A program made the position numbers and the translations under genes. From CAZDYI01 sp964509765 (GTDB lineage Bacteria > Pseudomonadota > Gammaproteobacteria > Tethybacterales > Tethybacteraceae), in contig CAZDYI010000112.1 of NCBI GenBank assembly GCA_964509765.1, positions 1 through 6,217 on the forward strand: DNA of 6,217 nt, in the 5' to 3' direction. Positions 1 to 5,689 of the stretch are shown piece by piece. The number at the start of each line of letters is the position of its first letter. The stretch's first letter is position 1. Below the pieces are notes generated by a model. The model saw nothing but the letters and a program-made list of their open reading frames with translations. It had not been told where the DNA came from and did not search any database.

Positions 1-2
1 CC

Positions 3-1022
3 GAGAGCGACTGCCTGACAGGCCAACTCAACCCAGCTCCGCTGATGGCGCTCGAGCTGGGCATGGGGCCGATTCCTGCCGTGCGTGTCGAGGGCGGCGG
101 GGCCTCGGGGCAGCTCGCGGTCCATGCCGGGGTTCACGCAATCCTCTCCGACAACGCCAGGCACGTCGCCGTGGTCGGCTTCGACCCGTGCGCGTCGCAG
201 CTCGAGGCAGACTCAGTCCGGAATCTCTACGGCAACTCCTTCGACGCCTGGCTCGATGGCTTCTCTTCCATCACCCCGACCGCGCTCTATGCCCTGTCTG
301 CGCAGATGTTCATGAAGGAGCACGGCCTTGAGGAGAGGCACCTCGACATGGTGGCCGTGCAAAACAGGAAGAACGCGGCCAAGAACCCCAAGGCGCACCT
401 CGGCAGGGAGCACACCGAAAAGGAGGTGAGGGAGTCAGATCCCATTGCCCTTCCCTACAGGAGGCTGCACTGCTCGCCGCTGAGCGACGGCGCAGCAGCG
501 GTCATCCTTTCGCACGAAAAGAGGGTCCCGAAGTCCCGCCTGAACGCGCCGAAGATCGTAGGCATCGGCTCGGCGGCCGACCGGCCGAACCTCGGCACGC
601 GCCTCGAGCCGGGCACGTTCATCGCCAAGATGAAGGCGGCCAACGCAGCGTACGTCCAGGCAAGGCTGACGCCGTTCCACATTGACATCGCCGAGGTGTA
701 CGACGCCTACGCCGGCGCGCAGCTCCAGGCGCTGGTTTGCCTCGGGCTGACCGACGACGTGCGCAAGGACCTCGAGGACGGCAGGTTCGCCCCGGACGGC
801 GAGCGCCCCGTCAACCTGTCGGGAGGGCTCATGGGCCAGGGCGCGCCTGCCGGCGCGATCGGGGTGGGCCAGACCGCCGGCTGCGCGCTTATGCTCGAGG
901 GCCGCCACCCCTCGCCGCTGCGGCCGAGCTACCCTTTGGGCGTCGCCATGGCCGACACCCACGGCGGGGTGTGCTCTACAAGCGCGGTGACCATCCTCAC
1001 CACGTCAGACTGGTTCCGCTGA
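3..1022 (+). CDS. Thiolase-superfamily protein, probable DUF35-partnered acyl-CoA aldolase (5' partial)
   Basis: The frame is open from base 3, so the ATG at 45 is internal and the true start lies off the left edge. About 340 codons are present; thiolases of this type run 385-400 residues, so roughly 50 are missing. The fold is recognisable from EGGGASG (90-110), SPLSDGAAAVIL before the mid-region, EVYDAYAGAQLQAL (693-734) and SGGLMGQGAPAGAIG near the C-terminus. This is the SCP-x/lipid-transfer branch of thiolases. The catalytic Cys position of the N/G-x-C-A-S/T-G motif is Gly (codon 99-101), and the GHP His is Ala (843-845). Normal Claisen thiolase chemistry is therefore unlikely. Known relatives lacking these residues and paired with DUF35, such as Ltp2, are retro-aldolases acting on beta-hydroxyacyl-CoAs. 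A conserved-looking Tyr pair sits at 699-701 and 708-710. The next gene follows after 1 nt and encodes that DUF35 partner. Superfamily assignment is firm; the aldolase role is inferred. Confidence 0.88.
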   Translation, partial: ESDCLTGQLNPAPLMALELGMGPIPAVRVEGGGASGQLAVHAGVHAILSDNARHVAVVGFDPCASQLEADSVRNLYGNSFDAWLDGFSSITPTALYALSAQMFMKEHGLEERHLDMVAVQNRKNAAKNPKAHLGREHTEKEVRESDPIALPYRRLHCSPLSDGAAAVILSHEKRVPKSRLNAPKIVGIGSAADRPNLGTRLEPGTFIAKMKAANAAYVQARLTPFHIDIAEVYDAYAGAQLQALVCLGLTDDVRKDLEDGRFAPDGERPVNLSGGLMGQGAPAGAIGVGQTAGCALMLEGRHPSPLRPSYPLGVAMADTHGGVCSTSAVTILTTSDWFR

Positions 1023-1023
1023 C

Positions 1024-1422
1024 ATGAGCGCAGACGAGAAGCCGGTTTTCGAAAGCGAAAACGTCCTCAGGCACCGGACCGGCTCCGGCTGGCTCGGCCC
1101 GCACCTTGCGGCGCTCGGAAGGTGCGAGGCTCTTGGGCGCAAGTGCAAGAAATGCGGGGGCGTAAGCTTTCCCCCGGTCCGTGCCTGTGATTGCTGGCAC
1201 ACGGAGGGGGAGTGGGTCAAGCTCGACGGCACGGCGGAAATCATCGCCCGCACCGACGGCTCGGACGGAAGCTTTGCCCTCGTCCGTTTCGCAGGCGCGA
1301 CTAAGAACGCAGTTGCCTGCCTGCACGGCCTGCCCGAGGGCGCGACTGAAGGCGTCCTGGTCCCGCACTGCGGCGAGCTCCCGCACATCTGCCTCGGCGC
1401 GAAGGAGAAGGAGGGAAAGTGA
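1024..1422 (+). CDS. DUF35 zinc-ribbon/OB-fold acyl-CoA-associated protein
   Basis: A 132-residue protein of the length usual for stand-alone DUF35 (OB-fold, acyl-CoA-associated) proteins. An N-terminal helical stretch (about 1-40) leads into a zinc ribbon with C41-x2-C44, a GGVSFPP linker and C55-x-C57. An OB-like beta domain follows (about 60-125), including FALVRFAG and the LPEGATEGVLV segment. Family members bind thiolase-fold partners; in Ltp2-ChsH2 and in archaeal thiolase/HMG-CoA synthase complexes they bridge or position the acyl-CoA. The start is 1 nt after the upstream stop (TGA 1020-1022) and has no visible Shine-Dalgarno, so translation probably depends on the thiolase-like gene, as expected for subunits of one complex. 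The end overlaps the next start by 4 nt. The second zinc knuckle is CxC rather than the common CxxC. Confidence in the family is good; the partner assignment is inferred from adjacency. Confidence 0.85.
   Translation: MSADEKPVFESENVLRHRTGSGWLGPHLAALGRCEALGRKCKKCGGVSFPPVRACDCWHTEGEWVKLDGTAEIIARTDGSDGSFALVRFAGATKNAVACLHGLPEGATEGVLVPHCGELPHICLGAKEKEGK
1402..1415 (+). promoter_or_regulatory. Ribosome binding site of the acyl-CoA synthetase gene
   Basis: Two tandem AAGGAG motifs (1402-1407 and 1408-1413, the second extended to AAGGAGGG) lie inside the end of the DUF35 gene. They support the GTG start at 1419, which overlaps the upstream TGA (GTGA). The first motif has an 11-nt spacing and the second a short 3-5 nt spacing. 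Confidence 0.6.
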
Positions 1423-3101
1423 TCGACTACGCAAGCCTGATCGGCGACGACAGGCTCTCCTCGCTGAACCTGCGCCGGGAAGGAAACAAGGTGGCGATCA
1501 CCTGGCCCTCCGACTGCAACATCTTCGCGATGACCCTCGGCAAGCACCTCGGCCCGGAATCGCGCGACAGGACCGCGATGGTCCTCGAGGGCGAAGACGG
1601 CAGTACGGAAACCTGGACCTTCGCCGAGGTCGACAGGCAGGCAACGTGTCTCGCCGCGGCCCTTCGCGAAATCGGCTGCGGCCGCGGCAGCCTGGTCGGC
1701 ATCCACACCGGTCAGCACCCCGACACCGCGGTCGCGCACATGGCGGTGTGCAAGATCGGCGCGGTCGCGGTGACGCTCTCGCAGCTCTACGGGCCGGACT
1801 CGCTCGCGCACGCGGTCGCCGACTGCGGCCTCGAGGCGCTGCTTACGTCGGAGGACGCCTGGGGCAAGCTGCGCGGTTCGCGCAAGGAGAAGTTCCCGAC
1901 CCTGCGCCACGTTCTGCTGCGCAACCCTGAAGAGGGAGAAGGCGACCTCGGCGCGGCATTGGAGTCCTATGCCGACGGCTTCGCCCCCGAGTTCGGCGGA
2001 GCGGACGACCCGGCGCTGCTTATGTACACCTCGGGGTCGACCGGCCAGCCCAAGGGCATCCTCCACGGCCACCGGGTGCTCGCCGCCTACACGCCGTCGA
2101 TCAACCTGTTCTTCAACCTTTCGATGGAGGACGAGGACGCGGTCTACTGGTCGCCGTCGGACTGGGCGTGGGTCGGCGGCCTTCTCGACATGCTGTTCCC
2201 GGCCTGGATGGCGGGCCGGCCGATCGCGACGTCGCTCGCCCGCTTCAGGGCGGACTGGACGTACGGGTTCATGGAGCGCAACCGCGTGACCCACACCTTC
2301 CTCGCGCCGACCGCGATCAAGCGCCTCGCCCAGACCTCTCGGCCGCGCGAGAAGCACGACCTCGCGCTGAAGGTGGTGTGCACCGGCGGCGAGGCGCTCG
2401 CCGCAGAGACGCTCGCCTGGGCGGAGAACGACCTCGGCGTGGTCTGCAACGAGTTCTACGGGATGACCGAGGTCAACCACCTGATCGGCAACTGCGCGGC
2501 GCTGTTCCCGCGCAAGCCGGGCTCGATGGGCGCGGCCTACCCCGGCCACGAGGTGCTGCTCGTCGACGCCGACGGCAACGAGGTCGCGGACGGCGAGGCG
2601 GGCGAGATCGTCACCCGCTCCGACGCCCCGACGCGCTACCTCGGCTACCACGAGGCCCCGGACAGGGAACGGGAGATGATGCTCGGCGACTTCATGCGCA
2701 CCCGCGACCTCGCGGTGCGCGACGCCGACGGCTACTTCTGGTACAAGGGCAGGAGCGACGACCTGATCAAGTCGTCTGGCTTTAGGATCGGGCCCGCCGA
2801 GATCGAGGAGTGCCTGATCGCCCACCCCGCTGTCGCCGAGGCCGCGGCGGTCGGCAAGCCGGACCCTGACCGCGGCTCGATCGTCAAGGCCTTCGTCAAG
2901 CTCGCGGAGGGGACCGACGGAAGCGACGCGCTCAAGGCCGAGCTCGTCGAGCACGTCCGCACCAAGCTTGCCGCCTACAAGGCGCCGCGCGAGGTGGAGT
3001 TCGTGGACTCGTTCGTGATGACCTCGTCGGCGAAGATCAACCGCCGTGTCCTGCGCGACGCCGAGGAGGCCAGGGCCATGGAGGGAGAGGGAAAGCCATG
3101 A
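1419..3101 (+). CDS. AMP-forming acyl-CoA synthetase (medium-chain/acetyl-CoA synthetase-like)
   Basis: A 560-residue member of the ANL adenylate-forming superfamily, which activates a carboxylic acid with ATP and CoA via an acyl-AMP. Visible motifs in order: the phosphate-binding loop YTSGSTGQPKG (203-213); the SPSDWAWVGG segment in the acyl-binding region; EFYGMTE (345-351); the adenosine-binding Asp430 in TRD, where most relatives have TGD; the hinge region YKGRSDDLIKSSGFRIGP with Arg445 and Lys451; PDPDRGSIVKAF; and the catalytic Lys539 in SSAKINRR. All key residues are present and the length is normal. The overall pattern is closest to the ACSM/medium-chain and acetoacetyl/acetyl-type synthetases rather than long-chain FadD. 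The GTG start overlaps the DUF35 stop by 4 nt, and the TGA overlaps the next ATG by 4 nt. In context it may activate the pathway substrate or re-activate the acid formed by the aldehyde dehydrogenase. The substrate cannot be predicted. Confidence 0.92.
   Translation: MIDYASLIGDDRLSSLNLRREGNKVAITWPSDCNIFAMTLGKHLGPESRDRTAMVLEGEDGSTETWTFAEVDRQATCLAAALREIGCGRGSLVGIHTGQHPDTAVAHMAVCKIGAVAVTLSQLYGPDSLAHAVADCGLEALLTSEDAWGKLRGSRKEKFPTLRHVLLRNPEEGEGDLGAALESYADGFAPEFGGADDPALLMYTSGSTGQPKGILHGHRVLAAYTPSINLFFNLSMEDEDAVYWSPSDWAWVGGLLDMLFPAWMAGRPIATSLARFRADWTYGFMERNRVTHTFLAPTAIKRLAQTSRPREKHDLALKVVCTGGEALAAETLAWAENDLGVVCNEFYGMTEVNHLIGNCAALFPRKPGSMGAAYPGHEVLLVDADGNEVADGEAGEIVTRSDAPTRYLGYHEAPDREREMMLGDFMRTRDLAVRDADGYFWYKGRSDDLIKSSGFRIGPAEIEECLIAHPAVAEAAAVGKPDPDRGSIVKAFVKLAEGTDGSDALKAELVEHVRTKLAAYKAPREVEFVDSFVMTSSAKINRRVLRDAEEARAMEGEGKP
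3083..3091 (+). promoter_or_regulatory. Ribosome binding site of the aldehyde dehydrogenase gene
   Basis: A purine-rich GGGAGAGGG run ends 6 nt before the ATG at 3098 and lies within the last codons of the synthetase gene. It supports the ATGA overlap start (3098-3101) over the in-frame alternatives downstream. Confidence 0.55.
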
Positions 3102-4594
3102 CCGGAAAGAGCGGCGAAAAAAGGAAGGAGATCGGCCTGCTGCCGGAGGTCGAGGAGTTCGTCGGCCGGCCGCAGCCGCTGCGCATCGGCGGCAGGGAGG
3201 TCGACGCCGACGGCGAGATCGTAGTGGGCAACCCCTCGAGCGGCGGCGAGCTCGCGCGCTGCGCAAGCGCGGGCGCGGAGGAGGTCGACCTCGCTGTGGC
3301 GGCGGCGGGCAAGGCCTTCCGCGACGGCCCGTGGGGGAGGATGGGCCCCGACGAGCGCGGGCGGCTGATCTGGCGGCTCGCCGAGCTCATCGAGGAGCGC
3401 GCGGCCGTCCTCGGCCAGCTCGACTCGCTCGACAACGGCAAGCCGTTCGCGGTCGCGCGGGACGTCGACGCCCTGTGGTCGGCGCGCCACTTCCGCTACT
3501 TCGCCGGCTGGCCGGACAAGACCGAGGGCGCGACCATCCCGGTCAACATCCCGGACCGGCTCAACTACACCCTCATCGAGCCGGTCGGAGTCTGCGGGCT
3601 GATCACGCCGTGGAACTACCCGCTGCTGATGGCGGCGTGGAAGCTCGCTCCCGCCCTCGCTGCGGGCAACGCGGTCGTCCTCAAGCCCTCGACGGAGACG
3701 CCGCTGTCGGTGCTTTACCTCGCGGGCCTCGCGCTCGAGGCCGGCATGCCGGAGGGCGTGCTCAACGTGGTCCCCGGGCGCGGCTCGGTCGCGGGCCGGC
3801 GCCTTGCCGAGCACGGCGACGTCGGCAAGGTCGGGCTCACCGGCAGCACCGAGGTCGGGCGCCTGATCACCGAGGCCGCGGCGGGCAACCTCAAGAAGCT
3901 CTCGCTCGAGCTCGGCGGCAAGGCGGCTAACGTGATGTTCGACGACGCCGACCTTGAGGCCGCGGTGCCGGGTGCGTTCTGGGCGTGCTTCGGCAACAAC
4001 GGGCAGAGCTGCACCTCAGGCGCGCGGCTGTACGTCCAGCGGTCGATCCACGACAGGGTCGTCGAGGAGCTGGCTTCGATCGCAGACGGCCTGAGCATCG
4101 GCCCCGGGCTGGACGACCCGGCGCACGACCTCGGGCCCGTGATCAGCGAGGGGCAGATGGAGAGCGTGCTCGGCTACGTCGATCGCGCGCGAAACGACGG
4201 AGCCGAGGCGGTTGCCGGCGGCGGCCGGCAAGGCAGCGACGGCTGGTTCGTCCGGCCGACGGTGCTCACCAGCGTGCGCGACGAAATGGAGGTCGCCCGC
4301 GAGGAGGTGTTCGGCCCGGTGCTGTCTGTGCTCGCCTTCGACGACGAGGACGAGGTCCTCGCGCGGGCGAACGACACGGACTACGGGCTCGCCGCGGGAT
4401 TGTGGACCCGCGACCTCGGCCGCGCGCGACGGATGTCGGGGCGGCTGCAGGCAGGGACGGTTTGGGTCAACTGCTGGGGGGAGACCGACGCCGCATCGCC
4501 GTTCGGCGGGATGAAGCAGTCCGGCCACGGGCGCGAGATGGGCAAGGACGCCATCGCGCTCTACACCCAGACGAAGAGCGTCTGGATCGCCTGA
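3098..4594 (+). CDS. NAD(P)+-dependent aldehyde dehydrogenase
   Basis: A 498-residue, full-length ALDH-superfamily enzyme that oxidises an aldehyde to the carboxylic acid; predicted cytosolic, with no signal peptide. Visible residues: oxyanion-hole Asn173 in PWNYP (171-175); cofactor Lys196 in LKPSTETP; the Rossmann-turn GSTEVG (249-254); general base Glu271 in LELGGK; nucleophile Cys305 in GQSCTSG; Glu403 in EEVFGP; and the C-terminal SPFGGMKQSG motif. The catalytic set is intact. The overall pattern is of the betaine/retinal/phenylacetaldehyde ALDH type, not the acylating CoA-dependent MMSDH type. The position that is usually Glu in NAD-preferring enzymes (Lys+3) is Thr199, with Glu200 beside it, so cofactor preference is open. 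The ATG overlaps the synthetase TGA by 4 nt. A plausible role is oxidation of the aldehyde released by the thiolase-like/DUF35 pair; this is inference from gene order. Confidence 0.95.
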   Translation: MTGKSGEKRKEIGLLPEVEEFVGRPQPLRIGGREVDADGEIVVGNPSSGGELARCASAGAEEVDLAVAAAGKAFRDGPWGRMGPDERGRLIWRLAELIEERAAVLGQLDSLDNGKPFAVARDVDALWSARHFRYFAGWPDKTEGATIPVNIPDRLNYTLIEPVGVCGLITPWNYPLLMAAWKLAPALAAGNAVVLKPSTETPLSVLYLAGLALEAGMPEGVLNVVPGRGSVAGRRLAEHGDVGKVGLTGSTEVGRLITEAAAGNLKKLSLELGGKAANVMFDDADLEAAVPGAFWACFGNNGQSCTSGARLYVQRSIHDRVVEELASIADGLSIGPGLDDPAHDLGPVISEGQMESVLGYVDRARNDGAEAVAGGGRQGSDGWFVRPTVLTSVRDEMEVAREEVFGPVLSVLAFDDEDEVLARANDTDYGLAAGLWTRDLGRARRMSGRLQAGTVWVNCWGETDAASPFGGMKQSGHGREMGKDAIALYTQTKSVWIA

Positions 4595-4600
4595 GGGAGG
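4595..4600 (+). promoter_or_regulatory. Ribosome binding site of the nucleoside-hydrolase-like gene
   Basis: GGGAGG begins immediately after the aldehyde dehydrogenase TGA (4592-4594) and sits 6 nt before the ATG at 4607. The spacing is close to ideal and fixes the start. There is no room for a promoter in the 12-nt gap, so the gene is read from the same transcript. Confidence 0.75.
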
Positions 4601-4606
4601 AACACC

Positions 4607-5689
4607 ATGGACAAGTTCAAGCCGCTGCCGAAGGAGCTGATGGATGAGCGCCTCGCCCTGCCGGGCGAGGGCAGGCTCAGGCTGCTGATCGACACCGACA
4701 CCGCCAACGAGATCGACGACCAGTACGCGCTCGCCTGGGCGATGCTCGCCCCGGAGCGGCTCGACCTGGTCGCGGTGACCGCGGAGCCGTTCTCGTTCGC
4801 GCACCACCGCCCTGAGCTGCTCGCGATCGAGAAGGCCAAGGAGGAGGGCAAGCAGCGGGAGGGCCACTTCGTCGGCGGCTTCCAGGGCTGGGTCGACCGC
4901 CTGCACGCCCAGGGCAGGAAGGTTGCCGACCTCAGGTTCGTCGGGCCGGCCGAGGGAGTCGAGCTCAGCCTCCAGGAGATCCTCACGGTCTACGAGAAGG
5001 TCGGGATCGACGGCAAGGACAAGTCCTTCCTCGGCGCGCCCGCCTACATGGAGTCGCCGGACGTGCCGGTGCGCTCGGACGCAGTCGACGCGATCATCGA
5101 CTGCGCGAAGTCCTCGGACGGGCCGCTCTACATCGCCGCGATGGGGTGCGTGACGAACATCTCGTCGGCTTTCCTCGTCGCCCCTGAGATCAGGGAGAAC
5201 ACCATCGTGATCTGGACCTCGGGCTACCCGTCAACCTCTCCGCACAGCAGCCGGCCGTCGCTGAACCTCGTCCAGGACGAGCACGCATCGCGCCTGCTGT
5301 TCGACTGCGGGGCTCCGGTCGTCTACCTGCCGGGATACCACGTCGGCGCGCAGCTGAAGATCTCGCTGCCGGAGATGGAGAGGTTCGTAAAGGGCCGCGG
5401 CGCGATCGGTGACTACCTGTTCCACCTCTACAACAACAACCCGCTCCACGACATGTTCGCCATCAGCGACACCGGGAGGCGCACCTGGGTGATCTGGGAC
5501 ATCATCGACATCGCCTGGCTGCTGAACCCGGCCTGGGTGCCGACCCACATGACGAACTCGCCGGTCCTCGACGATGACCTAAAGCTGTGCCAGGACCCAT
5601 CGCGGCACATCATGCGCGAGGGCCACGACGTGCAGCGCGACGAGATCTTCCTCGACCTCTACGACCGCCTGGAGAAGAACGCCGGCTAG
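4607..5689 (+). CDS. Nucleoside-hydrolase superfamily protein (IUNH-like), with insertion
   Basis: A 360-residue member of the inosine-uridine nucleoside N-ribohydrolase superfamily. These enzymes use a Ca2+ held by Asp residues to cleave the N-glycosidic bond of ribonucleosides. Visible: the N-terminal metal signature DTDTANEIDD (29-38), a variant of the classical DTDPGIDDA; IAAMGCVTNIS (177-186), matching the GxLTNxA strand with the metal-adjacent Thr183; SLNLVQDEHA (218-227), matching the ribose-binding Asn-bearing segment; and WD (297-298) with the final metal Asp298, where canonical members have HD. Compared with typical members (about 310 residues), a charged segment of about 45 residues is inserted at roughly 66-112. 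No signal peptide is seen. It is the last gene of the operon, 12 nt after the aldehyde dehydrogenase. The fold assignment is strong. The substrate is not predictable, and the His-to-Trp change plus the insertion argue against assuming purine or pyrimidine salvage. Confidence 0.85.
   Translation: MDKFKPLPKELMDERLALPGEGRLRLLIDTDTANEIDDQYALAWAMLAPERLDLVAVTAEPFSFAHHRPELLAIEKAKEEGKQREGHFVGGFQGWVDRLHAQGRKVADLRFVGPAEGVELSLQEILTVYEKVGIDGKDKSFLGAPAYMESPDVPVRSDAVDAIIDCAKSSDGPLYIAAMGCVTNISSAFLVAPEIRENTIVIWTSGYPSTSPHSSRPSLNLVQDEHASRLLFDCGAPVVYLPGYHVGAQLKISLPEMERFVKGRGAIGDYLFHLYNNNPLHDMFAISDTGRRTWVIWDIIDIAWLLNPAWVPTHMTNSPVLDDDLKLCQDPSRHIMREGHDVQRDEIFLDLYDRLEKNAG
5686..5689. other. Interlocked convergent stop codons (CTAG)
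   Basis: The plus-strand gene ends with TAG at 5687-5689. The minus-strand gene ends with TAG read from 5688 to 5686. The palindromic CTAG therefore supplies both stops, giving a 4-bp tail-to-tail overlap. No intrinsic terminator hairpin with a T-tract is visible on either side, so transcripts from the two strands probably run into each other. Confidence 0.9.

Noticed and set aside
45..47. The ATG at 45 as the start of the thiolase-like gene.
   Set aside because: The frame continues upstream without a stop to the window edge. The nucleophile region would then lie only about 19 residues from the N-terminus instead of about 85-95, so the gene must begin outside the window.
2168..2785. A 205-codon plus-strand open frame inside the synthetase gene.
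   Set aside because: It is an Arg/Gly-rich out-of-frame translation of a gene with intact ANL motifs.
1005..3266. A 753-codon open frame on the minus strand opposite the DUF35, synthetase and early aldehyde dehydrogenase genes.
   Set aside because: Its translation is low-complexity, dominated by Arg, Ala, Val and His, with no recognisable motif. It arises because GC-rich third positions remove stops from the antisense frame. The plus-strand genes carry complete catalytic motifs.
4212..4231. A perfect 8-bp stem, 4-nt loop inverted repeat (arms TTGCCGGC/GCCGGCAA), considered as a terminator or operator.
   Set aside because: It lies inside the aldehyde dehydrogenase coding sequence in a Gly-rich loop, has no following T-tract, and is easily produced by GC-rich codons.
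4016..4906. A 296-codon minus-strand open frame across the aldehyde dehydrogenase/nucleoside hydrolase junction.
   Set aside because: It has shadow-frame composition, no domain pattern and no ribosome binding site, and it spans two well-supported genes.
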